Assembly (NCBI GenBank): GCA_036478595.1
Contig: JAZGEF010000036.1
Location: 164,595-228,594 of the forward strand
DNA length: 64,000 nt
From: Granulosicoccus sp036478595
GTDB taxonomy: Bacteria > Pseudomonadota > Gammaproteobacteria > Granulosicoccales > Granulosicoccaceae
Direction of reading: 5' to 3'
The stretch's first letter is position 1, and every line of letters starts with the position of its first letter. The translations under genes were made by a program, and so were the position numbers. Of the stretch, positions 1-8,991 are shown in pieces. The notes beneath the pieces were generated by a model. It was not told where the DNA came from and made no database searches. It worked only from the letters and a program-made list of their open reading frames with translations.

Positions 1-2
1 GC

Positions 3-83
3 TTGGCAGAAGCGGAGCACCAAGAAGGTGGCAAGATTCTCGCTCAACGGTCGGCCGTGCGGACACGATATGTTACTGCGTAG
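3..83 (+). CDS. C-terminal end of an unidentified protein (cut by window start)
   Basis: An open frame enters from the left edge and stops at the TAG at 81-83, giving 26 residues that start LAEAEHQEGGKI and end RYVTA. The other two forward frames are also open here, so the choice rests only on the sensible stop before the msrA signal peptide. I do not recognise the family from so short a tail. Confidence 0.25.
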   Translation: MAEAEHQEGGKILAQRSAVRTRYVTA

Positions 84-160
84 CTTCAATTTCAAAAAAT
101 CGGGAACCTGCACAGAGAGTGCTGGTCACATTAGCCACAATCATAGAAATGAAGAATCAT

Positions 161-751
161 ATGAAAAAACGAATAGCCAGCATTGCACTCTCGATCACAG
201 CTATTATCTCATCACCCTTATTTGCAGACACCGCTGTCGTTGCTGGTGGTTGTTTTTGGTGTGTGGAAAAAGATTTCGAAGCACTTGAAGGAGTGAGTGA
301 GGCTGTTTCTGGTTTTACTGGTGGCTCATTAGAAAACCCGACTTATCAAGGCAATCATGCTGGGCACTACGAGGCAGTTAGAATTACTTATGATCCAGCG
401 GTTGTTTCTTATGAAAAAATTCTTGAACACTTCTGGGTCAACCACGATCCGTTTGATGCGCGTGGACAATTTTGCGACAAAGGGCCAGAGTATCTTGCGG
501 CAATATTTGTTGCTAATGACGAAGAGAATGCAATTGCAGAACAATCCAGGCAGCGCATCATTGAGCGTTTCTCTGACAAGACTGTTGTCACCCCAATACT
601 ACCCTTAACTACGTTCTATCCGATAATGGGTGATGAAAGCTACCATCAGGATTTTTACAAGAAAAGCCCAGTTCGTTACAAAGGCTATCGTTATGCCTGT
701 GGCCGCGACAAACGTTTGAAAAATATATGGGGCGATGATGCGACTGTTTAA
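161..751 (+). CDS. msrA: Peptide-methionine (S)-S-oxide reductase, exported
   Basis: MsrA reduces the S epimer of methionine sulfoxide in proteins, using thioredoxin or a similar donor. The GCFWC motif is present (Cys31 nucleophile, Cys34), and a second cysteine near residue 180 (YRYACGRDKR) is the likely resolving cysteine. The chosen start gives MKKRIASIALSITA followed by a hydrophobic stretch and a likely cleavage after SPLFA, so this is a Sec-exported, probably periplasmic, form of 196 residues; upstream ATGs at 119 and 149 would spoil the signal peptide. Unlike MsrAB fusions it has no MsrB domain. It stands alone, convergent with the tmRNA gene. The family call is firm; the envelope location is inferred from the signal peptide. 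Confidence 0.93.
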   Translation: MKKRIASIALSITAIISSPLFADTAVVAGGCFWCVEKDFEALEGVSEAVSGFTGGSLENPTYQGNHAGHYEAVRITYDPAVVSYEKILEHFWVNHDPFDARGQFCDKGPEYLAAIFVANDEENAIAEQSRQRIIERFSDKTVVTPILPLTTFYPIMGDESYHQDFYKKSPVRYKGYRYACGRDKRLKNIWGDDATV

Positions 752-829
752 GAACTTACCGCCATGTCGAGAACATCACGCGGAGCCGCATTATTGTCTA
801 AAGAGTTAAGCTGATCAAAATACACGCGC

Positions 830-862
830 AAAAAAAAGCGAGCCCGGTAAACCGGAGCTCGC
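830..862 (-). terminator. Rho-independent terminator of ssrA
   Basis: Read on the minus strand just past the tmRNA 3' end, a GC-rich hairpin (GCGAGCTCCGG, loop TTTA, CCGGGCTCGC, one bulged base) is followed by eight T residues. The position, 14 bases beyond the mature CCA end, is right for an ssrA terminator. Confidence 0.88.
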
Positions 863-875
863 GATTTTGATAAAG

Positions 876-1269
876 TGGTGGAGAAGGGGGGAGTCGAACC
901 CCCGTCCGAAAGCACTCTGCCATTGGTACTACATGCTTAGTTTCGTCATTGGCTTTAGCCGTTCTACCCAGGACGAACACCAAAGTAGTTCAGCGAACTC
1001 ATTATTTGTTTAGCGTTTGGGTGTAAGAGTGACCCCTCGCGCGATCCTATGGCTATTGCATCCCGAGGCTGAAACATAGGCATAACCGCCGCCGGGTAGA
1101 ACTACAAAACTAAACTACGTTATCCAAAAAGGACACAAAGTCTAATTAAGCAGCCATCGCATAGTTGTCATCGTTTGCAACTATCTTTTTTCAGCTGTAT
1201 TTTACGAGGTAATCTGATCCTCGGCATGCACCTCAGGTTTTGCCACTCCCGTCGAAACCAGTCTTCCCC
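876..1269 (-). ncRNA. ssrA: tmRNA (transfer-messenger RNA)
   Basis: tmRNA rescues stalled ribosomes by acting as alanyl-tRNA and then as a short message encoding a degradation tag. The mature 5' end GGGGAAG (from 1269) pairs with CTTCTCC before the encoded ACCA (876-879), with one G-U pair. The T arm (GGGGG-TTCGACT-CCCCC) and the conserved AAGCATGTAGTACC block before it are present, as is the 5' segment CTGGTTTCGACGGG. The tag reading frame lies at 1178-1146 and encodes ANDDNYAMAA then TAA. Total length is about 394 nt. A -35/-10 promoter sits upstream and a strong terminator downstream. Confidence 0.97.
1146..1178 (-). other. tmRNA tag-peptide reading frame (ANDDNYAMAA)
   Basis: Within ssrA, after the usual GATAGTT context, the codons GCA AAC GAT GAC AAC TAT GCG ATG GCT GCT TAA encode ten residues. 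With the alanine carried by the tRNA part, the tag is AANDDNYAMAA. The E. coli tag is AANDENYALAA; this one ends AMAA rather than ALAA at the site read by ClpXP. Confidence 0.93.
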
Positions 1270-1295
1270 GGAAATATTGCTACTAACCTGTAAGT

Positions 1296-1324
1296 ATTAT
1301 GCGGCCACGGAGTGGGATTATCAA
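1296..1324 (-). promoter_or_regulatory. Sigma-70 promoter of ssrA
   Basis: On the minus strand TTGATA (1324-1319) and CATAAT (1301-1296) are separated by exactly 17 bases. Transcription would begin near 1289, leaving a leader of about 20 bases to be removed from the tmRNA precursor by RNase P. Match and position are both good. Confidence 0.72.
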
Positions 1325-1413
1325 GCTCAGGCTTGCCAGGCTGTGATGGGTTCACAATCCTGGGGCGGGATCCAGTATCATATAGCGCTTCTTGTGGCTT
1401 TGATTCTGCCTCC

Positions 1414-4400
1414 ATGCTTAGCCTGATCGGCGCCTCCGCGCACTCTGATTTTCGTCTTAAACGCCTTGCAGCCGAGCTTCTGCTTAGCCAGCCCGGTTTA
1501 CAGCTCTCCCTATCACGGTACCGATATCTGGTACAGCTTGCCGATGGCACTACTTTGTCCTGTGCAGCACAACAACAATTGTTACAACTATTGGATGGTT
1601 TTGCATCAGCCCAAGGTGCTGAAAGCAGTGTTTGGGTAGTCCCGCGTATTGGTACACAATCGCCTTGGTCAAGCAAAGCTACTGAGCTCTTAATTAACTC
1701 GGGGCTTGTTGATATCAAGCGGGTGGAACGCGGTGTTGAGTATGTTTTTGAGGGCAACCAGATACCGGAATTAAACAAGCCGGCTAAAGCGCTTCTGCAC
1801 GATCGCATGACTGAATCCCTGTTGCCTGACGAAACGGCAGCCTCGGCCCTTTTTACATCTGCTGACCCTGCGCCACTAGTGCGGGTAGACATAAAGAGTG
1901 GCGGCAAACAAGCATTGCAGCATGCCAACGTTCAAATGGGCCTCGCGCTCTCTGATGATGAAATCGACTATCTGTTTGATAGCTTCAGTGAGATAAAGCG
2001 TAACCCTAGTGATGCAGAGCTGATGATGTTCGCGCAAGCCAACTCTGAGCACTGTCGTCACAAAATATTTAATGCTGACTGGCGCGTGGACGGGCAGGCG
2101 AGTGAGCTTTCCTTGTTTGGCATGATTCGCAATACGCACAAACTTGCACCAGGCGGTATTTTGTCCGCGTATCACGATAACGCAGCCGTTATCGAAGGCT
2201 ATGAAACTAACCGCTGGTTTGCTGATGCAGATGGTTTATACGATGTGCATAAAGAACCTGCGCATATACAAATAAAAGTAGAGACACATAACCACCCAAC
2301 CGCCATCGCGCCATTTGCAGGTGCGGCAACCGGTGCCGGTGGCGAGATACGTGATGAAGGTGCTGTGGGTAATGGCTCTAAACCCAAAGCCGGTGTTTGT
2401 GGCTTTACTGTATCTAATTTATGCATCCCGGGCCATCAACAACCATGGGAAATCGAAATCGCTTATCCGGATCGCCTTGCATCACCCTTAGCGATCATTA
2501 CCGAAGGCCCAATCGGCGCAGCAACGTTTAATAACGAATTTGGTAGGCCAAACCTTGGTGGTTACTTCCGTACCTTTTGCCAACGTGTTAGTTTCAAAAG
2601 CGGCTGTGAGACTCGCGGATATCACAAACCGATCATGATCGCGGGTGGTTTGGGTAACATCCGCGCAGGCAATGTTGACAAACAAGCTGTGCCAGCCGGT
2701 ACGGCCATCGTAGTGCTAGGTGGCCCGGCCATGTTGATCGGATTAGGCGGAGGGGCTGCATCTTCAGTTGCTAGTGGTAGTAGTGATGCGGAACTGGATT
2801 TTGCATCCGTGCAACGGGGCAACCCTGAGATGCAGCGAAGGTGCCAAGAAGTATTGGATCGATGTGTAGCGCTTGGTGACGAGACACCAGTCTTGTCATT
2901 GCACGATGTTGGTGCCGGCGGGTTATCAAATGCCTTGCCAGAACTAGTAAACGATGCAGGCATGGGCGCAAAGTTTGCGCTGCGTGATATACCCAGCGCT
3001 GAATCCGGTTTATCCCCGATGGCGATTTGGAGTAATGAGGCGCAGGAACGATACGTTTTAGCTGTCGATATCAATAAGCTTGATACGTTTATCGCCCTAT
3101 GTGAACGTGAGCGTTGCTTGTATTCGGTAGTCGGGGAGGCAACTGACGAACAACAACTCGTAGTCAACGATACGCATTTTAATGAACACACTGTGGATAT
3201 GCCGCTGGATATATTGTTAGGTAAGCCACCCAAGGTATCGATCGATGCCACGCGTCGAGCGGGTTGCGATGAGCAGTTTGATCATTCCAATATCACGATT
3301 GAAGAGGCTGCAGCACGGGTATTGCAGTTACCATCAGTTGCTAGCAAGAACTTTCTAATCACCATTGGAGATCGAAGTATCACCGGCCAGGTCGTGCGCG
3401 ATCAACTCGTTGGCCCTTGGCAAATGCCAGTGGCCGATGTGGCGGTAACAGCCGCTGATTATCGAGGCCTGACGGGTGAAGCCATGGCGATGGGGGAACG
3501 TCCATTGCTTGCCTTGATCAATCCTGCGGCTTCGGCGCGTATGGCATTGGCTGAGTCATTGACTAATATTGCCGCAAGCTGCATTGGTAATATTAGCAAT
3601 ATCAAACTCTCCGCTAACTGGATGGCCGCGGCTGGGCACCCGGGTGAAGATGCTGCGCTTTTTGACGCGGTAAAAGCGGTTGGCCTGGAACTAGCGCCGG
3701 CTTTGGGCCTGGCCATTCCAGTTGGCAAAGATTCGCTCTCTATGAAAACCCATTGGCAAGAGCAGGGTGAGGATCATAGCGTTACGTCTCCTATGTCATT
3801 GGTAGTAACAGCGTTTGCACCGGTGAGTGATATTTACAAAACACACACACCTCAACTACACAAGGATGTCGGCGAAACAGAACTGCTGCTGCTTGACCTG
3901 GGCTTAGGTAAAAATCGCATGGGTGGCTCAGCGTTACTGCAGGTGTTTGATGCGATAGGATCAGTTGCACCTGATGTTGATTCGCCGGAGTTACTGGCCG
4001 GTATGTTTAATTCGATTCAAGATCTGATCAAAGATGATTTGATTGTTGCGTATCATGATCGTTCAGATGGTGGCTTGTTTGCCTGCGTAGCCGAAATGGC
4101 ATTTGCGGGTAATGTGGGTGTCGCACTTGATATCAGTAGCCTGCCATCTGATGATGTCGGGAGCCTCTTTAATGAAGAGCTTGGTGCTGTTATACAAATA
4201 AGGCAGAATGCCTATGCTGCGGTGATGGCAGTGTTCGATCAACATGGTTTGGGTGATGCAGTCCATACCATTGGCACTCTTGGCATCATAGAAGATTTTA
4301 ATATCATGCGCGGTAGCGAACTGTTGTTTGCAGGGCCGGTGTCAGAGATGCGCAGTGATTGGTGGCAAACCAGCTACCAGGTACAAAAGCGACGTGATAA

Positions 4401-5280
4401 CCCAGAGTGTGCTGAACAAGAGCTGGCGTTAATCGTCTCTGATGATAACCCCGGTATTTCACCCGTACTAACATTTGATCCAGGCGCTTCACTAAAAGCA
4501 CCCGTAATTTTAACCACCAAGCCGCAGGTTGCAATACTGCGGGAGCAAGGCGTTAATGGCCATCAAGAAATGGCCGCTGCATTTGACGCTGCTGGTTTTA
4601 GCGTCGCTGATGTGCATATGACTGACTTGATCAGTGGTCGTATCACGCTAGAAGATTTCCATGGTTTGGCTGCCTGCGGCGGATTCTCATACGGTGATGT
4701 GCTTGGCGCTGGCGGTGGTTGGGCCAGCAGCATCATGTACAACAAAAGCCTGAGGGACCAGTTCAAGCAGTACTTTCATCGCGATAACACGTTTACGTTT
4801 GGTGCCTGTAATGGTTGCCAGATGTTGTCGCAGATAAAGTCGCTCATACCTGGTGCGCAAAGCTGGCCTGCATTTAAGCGCAACGCGTCAGAGCAATTTG
4901 AAGCACGTGTGGCGACGGTTGAAGTATTCGATAGTCCGTCAATCATGTTGGTTGATATGGCGGGTTCTAAAATTCCTGTACCCATTGCGCACGGTGAAGG
5001 CCGCGCCGTATTTGAATCAGACGATCAGCTCTCGGCTGCAAAAGTGACGATGAGCTTTGTTGATAACGAAGGCAATATGACTGAAAACTACCCGCTTAAT
5101 CCTAATGGTTCGCGCTTCGGTGTTACCGGTTTATGTAGTGACGATGGCCGCGTCAGTATCCTGATGCCTCATCCAGAGCGAGTGTTCCGATCGGTGTGTA
5201 ATTCATGGCGACCGCGTGAGTGGGGGCAAAATGGCCCCTGGTTACGCATGTTTGAAAACGCACGCACCTGGGTAGGATAA
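1414..5280 (+). CDS. purL: Phosphoribosylformylglycinamidine synthase, large single-chain type
   Basis: Converts FGAR, ATP and glutamine to FGAM in the fourth step of purine synthesis. The start at 1414 gives MLSLIGASAHSDFR, which aligns with the N-terminus known for gammaproteobacterial PurL, and a length of 1288 residues (E. coli about 1295); the upstream ATG at 1312 adds 34 unrelated residues. Order: N-terminal PurS-like domain, two AIR-synthase-like halves (ETHNHPTAIAPF and the glycine-rich region after it), and a C-terminal glutamine amidotransferase with GACNGCQML (nucleophile near residue 1132) and AHGEG and PHPE for the His and Glu. Its TAA shares a base with the ATG of the next gene. 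Confidence 0.97.
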   Translation: MLSLIGASAHSDFRLKRLAAELLLSQPGLQLSLSRYRYLVQLADGTTLSCAAQQQLLQLLDGFASAQGAESSVWVVPRIGTQSPWSSKATELLINSGLVDIKRVERGVEYVFEGNQIPELNKPAKALLHDRMTESLLPDETAASALFTSADPAPLVRVDIKSGGKQALQHANVQMGLALSDDEIDYLFDSFSEIKRNPSDAELMMFAQANSEHCRHKIFNADWRVDGQASELSLFGMIRNTHKLAPGGILSAYHDNAAVIEGYETNRWFADADGLYDVHKEPAHIQIKVETHNHPTAIAPFAGAATGAGGEIRDEGAVGNGSKPKAGVCGFTVSNLCIPGHQQPWEIEIAYPDRLASPLAIITEGPIGAATFNNEFGRPNLGGYFRTFCQRVSFKSGCETRGYHKPIMIAGGLGNIRAGNVDKQAVPAGTAIVVLGGPAMLIGLGGGAASSVASGSSDAELDFASVQRGNPEMQRRCQEVLDRCVALGDETPVLSLHDVGAGGLSNALPELVNDAGMGAKFALRDIPSAESGLSPMAIWSNEAQERYVLAVDINKLDTFIALCERERCLYSVVGEATDEQQLVVNDTHFNEHTVDMPLDILLGKPPKVSIDATRRAGCDEQFDHSNITIEEAAARVLQLPSVASKNFLITIGDRSITGQVVRDQLVGPWQMPVADVAVTAADYRGLTGEAMAMGERPLLALINPAASARMALAESLTNIAASCIGNISNIKLSANWMAAAGHPGEDAALFDAVKAVGLELAPALGLAIPVGKDSLSMKTHWQEQGEDHSVTSPMSLVVTAFAPVSDIYKTHTPQLHKDVGETELLLLDLGLGKNRMGGSALLQVFDAIGSVAPDVDSPELLAGMFNSIQDLIKDDLIVAYHDRSDGGLFACVAEMAFAGNVGVALDISSLPSDDVGSLFNEELGAVIQIRQNAYAAVMAVFDQHGLGDAVHTIGTLGIIEDFNIMRGSELLFAGPVSEMRSDWWQTSYQVQKRRDNPECAEQELALIVSDDNPGISPVLTFDPGASLKAPVILTTKPQVAILREQGVNGHQEMAAAFDAAGFSVADVHMTDLISGRITLEDFHGLAACGGFSYGDVLGAGGGWASSIMYNKSLRDQFKQYFHRDNTFTFGACNGCQMLSQIKSLIPGAQSWPAFKRNASEQFEARVATVEVFDSPSIMLVDMAGSKIPVPIAHGEGRAVFESDDQLSAAKVTMSFVDNEGNMTENYPLNPNGSRFGVTGLCSDDGRVSILMPHPERVFRSVCNSWRPREWGQNGPWLRMFENARTWVG

Positions 5281-6191
5281 TGTCATTTTCATTTAGCATT
5301 GATCGCGAGCAGGCTACTGATCGTTACATTGCCTTGCGTGAGCGAATGCCGCAGGCGCAGTTTCCTAAACAATCGATTCATATTGATAACCTCGAATCGA
5401 TTACTGAGGACATCGATGCGTTCGTGCTCGATGGCTTTGGTGTGCTTAACCTTGGTGATGAGCCTATTCCGAATGCAGTAGAACGCATTGCCAATTTGCA
5501 AACCGCAGGCTGTACGGTTTGGGTGTTAACAAATGGCGCTACGTTACCAGCAGCAAGCTCTGCACAAAAGTATGACAAATGGGGTTTCAATATCAAGGCA
5601 AGCAATGTAGTGTCCAGCCGCGATGCCTTGATGCGAGGTATAGCTCACCATCCCGCGGATTGGCGATGGGGAATTGCCGCTACTGACTTTGCGCAGATAG
5701 ATCAACTTAGCCCGCATTCCAGCTTGTTACTCGACGATGCCCCAATCTATAACGACTGCGATGCCTTTATTTTGTTGAGCACAAAGGACTGGAGCGATTA
5801 TCGACAGCAACTACTTGAAGCTGCATTGAAGGTACGGCCAAGACCTGTGCTAGTAGGCAACCCAGATTTAGTCGCGCCGCACCCTGGCCGCATCTCCATA
5901 GAGCCAGGCTACTTTGCTCATCAAACACAAGATGTCACCGGGGTGGTGCCTGAATTTTATGGCAAACCATTTAAAGACGCATTCGATATCGTTAGCGAGC
6001 AACTGGTTGATATACCGCCACACCGGATAGCGATGGTTGGGGATACTTTGCACACCGATATTCTCGGGGGAGCAGCAGCAGGTTGGAAGACCGTCTTGAT
6101 TACAGACTTTGGCCTGTTTAAAGGGTGTGATGTAGAGGAGGCGATTGAACGCTCTGGTATCCGGCCGGATTATATTGCGCCAGTAACTTAA
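5280..6191 (+). CDS. HAD-superfamily hydrolase, class IIA (TIGR01459-like)
   Basis: A haloacid-dehalogenase-type phosphatase of about 303 residues; the substrate is unknown. Motif I is FVLDGFGVL (Asp51), motif II is around VLTNGA, and the acidic motif IV is VGDTLHTDI near residue 254, followed by GGAAAGW. This pattern fits the IIA group that includes NagD-like and TIGR01459 proteins. The ATG overlaps the stop of purL by one base (TAATG), so the two are probably translationally coupled; a link to nucleotide metabolism is an inference from that coupling. Confidence 0.85.
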   Translation: MSFSFSIDREQATDRYIALRERMPQAQFPKQSIHIDNLESITEDIDAFVLDGFGVLNLGDEPIPNAVERIANLQTAGCTVWVLTNGATLPAASSAQKYDKWGFNIKASNVVSSRDALMRGIAHHPADWRWGIAATDFAQIDQLSPHSSLLLDDAPIYNDCDAFILLSTKDWSDYRQQLLEAALKVRPRPVLVGNPDLVAPHPGRISIEPGYFAHQTQDVTGVVPEFYGKPFKDAFDIVSEQLVDIPPHRIAMVGDTLHTDILGGAAAGWKTVLITDFGLFKGCDVEEAIERSGIRPDYIAPVT

Positions 6192-6223
6192 TGACTCATT
6201 AAATTAACTCTCAGCAATATACC

Positions 6224-6628
6224 ATGACAAAATTCACCGCCAATATAGTTGAAATATTCAAAAATGAATTCACGCCAGAATTCGTTGTGTTTAACCTACT
6301 GTTCGAAGAGTCTGACCCAGAAGAAGGCGGGGAAAGCTGGTGCTTCCAGCGAGCCTTAGGTGCTGATGGCACTATAAAGTCATTAGAGGGCGATGATGAC
6401 GGTGTGTGTACAGTAAAAGAAATACAACAAGCCATTTTGCATGAAGGCATTCAAATGCTTGAACTATCAAAAACTCAATTAGTTTGTGTGTTTGAGCCGC
6501 AGGCAGTTGCAGAGACTGGCACAGAGGGATTGGAAATTAACTATCAGCTTGATGACAAGCTGTGGAATGAACTGAAGGAAATGAGCTCGCTTGTTTTTAC
6601 GGGTAAGAATTTTTTTACGATAATTTAA
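6224..6628 (+). CDS. Small acidic protein, possibly Imm10-like
   Basis: A 134-residue soluble acidic protein without signal or membrane segment. The pattern FTANIVE near the N-terminus, a central CFQRAL (residues 40-45), and a C-terminal run GLEINYQLDDKLWNELKE resemble the Imm10 family of immunity proteins as I remember it, but this is a pattern judgement and not a search result. No toxin gene adjoins it. It lies just after the HAD gene on the same strand and is convergent with the large DUF4011-like gene. If it is not Imm10 it remains a conserved-looking hypothetical protein. Confidence 0.55.
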   Translation: MTKFTANIVEIFKNEFTPEFVVFNLLFEESDPEEGGESWCFQRALGADGTIKSLEGDDDGVCTVKEIQQAILHEGIQMLELSKTQLVCVFEPQAVAETGTEGLEINYQLDDKLWNELKEMSSLVFTGKNFFTII

Positions 6629-6653
6629 TGCTGTCATTCATCGCGGAAGGCGC

Positions 6654-8756
6654 TTAAGAAGCATCCCCACCAGTGTGCGCGACGATCGTATCGATATCCA
6701 GCTCGTTGGCAAGCGCCGTGTTACTTGCTTCACGTAGCCACTTGATGGTATCCACTACTGATTCTGCTGTTGTCTGACCAACACTTAAGTGGTTGTCGAT
6801 TTGTGCTTGCGTTTCGCCCACATGAATCTCAGTGATCACATCTTCTCGAGACTTACCCGTAAACTGAGCTAAGACAGATGCAGGAGTGCGGCCTTGGTAC
6901 TGTTTTGCTTCACCATACTCAATGTGCCAGTCACTTAGTTTCTGTGCAGTTTCTAGCGATCTGGCGAGCAGTTGCTCAACTGTTTTGTGCTGCCAAGCAG
7001 AACCGCTGATGGTAATCAAGCGATAAAGAGCATCAGCGGATACCTGTAGTAGTTCTAGTTCCGATACAAATGCATTTCTAAATTCTGGCCAGTTACCCAA
7101 TGCGGTAGCGGCGATAGATTCTGATTCAACTACTGAGGCAAATTCTTGCGAGTAGTCGAGAATTTCTTCTAGTTGATCCCAGTTGGTACGCAAACCGCGA
7201 TAGCCTGGGCCAAGTGCCAATCGGTATTCGGTGTTGTTAACAAACAACTCACGGAACCGCAACACTTTGGCAAGCTTACTTAACATGCGTTGATGCTCAG
7301 GCGTAAGGTTGGCAGGTTTTTCGATACTGAATTCCATAAACTGCCGGCGCGCATTGAAATACTCCGCGTCAACGATATCGGGGCCAGTATCAAGCGTGCC
7401 ACCAAGCTCTTCTATTAAGCTGAGTAACTGTGGCTTGGCCGGTACCTTGTCCAACACAAAATAAGTTTGTAACGATTCTAATTCTTCTTCAATCAAGCGT
7501 GACTGATGCCGAGCTCTTCGCAGTAGGCCTGGGGTCGCCGAAAATGAAAGATCAGCATGACGATACTCTTCTAAATGGGTAGGCGACTTATCGAGCAGCT
7601 CGATGACACTAGATAATTTGATCAAATGGCGTGTGCTGATAGATGGCTTGTTAACGATCTTTCTAACCGTTTCGCATCGCAGTGCTTTTTCAGCAGTCAC
7701 TACCCACGCTCGTATTTTGTTGGGCAGGTCGGGTAATTTATTAAATTCAATATGATCAATGCCAGCGGCTGAGAGCTTGCTTGAGTATTTACGAAGTTCA
7801 GATATTTCTGCGCTGCCTTGTGATTCTGTTGCACCTGTGTGTACTCGCGCCAACGGCATAGAGTAATCACGTAACAAGTTCAATACAGTGTCGAGCTCTT
7901 GCAGTGTTTTATTATCAGTGATAGTTTTTGCTATCTTCGCATCGAATTTTTCTGGTAATTCGGGCAGAGCAGGTTCTGGTAGTGCTGTGCCATGTGGTGG
8001 TGCGGCTGTACCTAATGCAATTTCAAATTCCAGTTCCAACTCACTATGCTGGCTGATGACAGCAGCTACGTGTGCAAAGTAATCTTGCAATGGTTGTTCT
8101 GCATCGTACTCGGGTAGTTCAATGCCCATGTGCTCGCTGCAAAGGGCATGAAGCGATGGGTTAATTTCGGGTTCACCGTTTTCGATCTTAACGATATAAT
8201 CGGTGTCATCAGCATGCTGTTGAGCTTCACGTGGTGTACTGCGCGCCAATATGGCTGGATAAAAGAGTAGTGGTGCTCGTAGTGAGCTTAATTCTGCATT
8301 TGCTTCTGATTCAAGGCTGATGTTGATAAAGCCTGCTGCCAGGTAGATTCTGCGCAAACCTGCTTGTTTAATTAACGCATTGTCGACCAGTATTTGGCGG
8401 CAGCGTTCGAGTAGTTGGGTGTTGTTATGTGTTGACAACAAATTGGCACGATTGCGAAGCTTCTTTTGTTGTCGATGCTTGCGCATCGATATCACGGAGT
8501 TCGTGTCCACAAATTCAGTGTCTGCCGTGTCATCGGCATCGGCTATCAGCACGAATGTACCGTCTTCGCTAGTCAATACATCCGCTAATGCTAGAGGCGA
8601 GTGTGGCCGAAGCACGATGTCGGTATCGCGCGTTATCCAATTAAGGTTTCGCTGGTCATCCAGGCGGTCGTCCTTGCGGCGCATGAGCGCAGTGGTACTT
8701 CGCGCATCAGTGCGCGATTTGCTTGGATCTGATTGATTTCCGTCTATTACTTCCAC
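6654..8756 (-). CDS. Large protein with DUF4011-like N-terminal half, no helicase
   Basis: A 700-residue cytoplasmic protein. Residues about 136-220 match the signature of DUF4011, the module at the N-terminus of Upf1-like superfamily 1 helicases: RRIYLAAGFINI, then SLRAPLLFYPAIL, then EINPSLHALCSEHMGIELP. The usual helicase part (Walker A, DEAD-like and later motifs) is absent; the C-terminal 400 residues are charged, helical in character and unrecognised. No helicase gene adjoins it. The start at 8756 follows the only sensible ATG, since upstream bases belong to the divergent msrP region. Function unknown. It may be a stand-alone partner of a helicase encoded elsewhere, or a cut-down paralogue. 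Confidence 0.7.
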   Translation of the reverse strand: MEVIDGNQSDPSKSRTDARSTTALMRRKDDRLDDQRNLNWITRDTDIVLRPHSPLALADVLTSEDGTFVLIADADDTADTEFVDTNSVISMRKHRQQKKLRNRANLLSTHNNTQLLERCRQILVDNALIKQAGLRRIYLAAGFINISLESEANAELSSLRAPLLFYPAILARSTPREAQQHADDTDYIVKIENGEPEINPSLHALCSEHMGIELPEYDAEQPLQDYFAHVAAVISQHSELELEFEIALGTAAPPHGTALPEPALPELPEKFDAKIAKTITDNKTLQELDTVLNLLRDYSMPLARVHTGATESQGSAEISELRKYSSKLSAAGIDHIEFNKLPDLPNKIRAWVVTAEKALRCETVRKIVNKPSISTRHLIKLSSVIELLDKSPTHLEEYRHADLSFSATPGLLRRARHQSRLIEEELESLQTYFVLDKVPAKPQLLSLIEELGGTLDTGPDIVDAEYFNARRQFMEFSIEKPANLTPEHQRMLSKLAKVLRFRELFVNNTEYRLALGPGYRGLRTNWDQLEEILDYSQEFASVVESESIAATALGNWPEFRNAFVSELELLQVSADALYRLITISGSAWQHKTVEQLLARSLETAQKLSDWHIEYGEAKQYQGRTPASVLAQFTGKSREDVITEIHVGETQAQIDNHLSVGQTTAESVVDTIKWLREASNTALANELDIDTIVAHTGGDAS

Positions 8757-8790
8757 AGGGCTATTCTTTACCGCTTTTCACAGGGTGTTA

Positions 8791-8830
8791 ATGGCAGGAA
8801 TCGGGCCAAACAGGGCGTCAATCCTGCCAT
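8791..8830. repeat. 9-bp inverted repeat between the DUF4011-like gene and msrP
   Basis: ATGGCAGGA at 8791-8799 and its exact complement TCCTGCCAT at 8822-8830 are separated by 22 bases in the divergent intergenic region. The long loop and lack of a T run argue against a terminator; a regulator site is possible. Confidence 0.4.
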
Positions 8831-8991
8831 GTAAGGGTTCAATTAGGCTCAGATGGGTACGGTTACTGCTTTCAGACTGATATACGCCAGATCCTGTGCA
8901 TATACTCATAGACGTTTGCTGTCTAGAAAGATGCATCAAACCGGAATTATTTTAGTTTTACGGTGTCGTAAGGCAATAACTGGAGATTAGC

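Noticed and set aside
1233..1928. 231-codon open frame on the minus strand inside purL and the tmRNA leader
   Set aside because: It is antisense to the clear N-terminus of PurL, shows no family pattern, and runs through the ssrA promoter.
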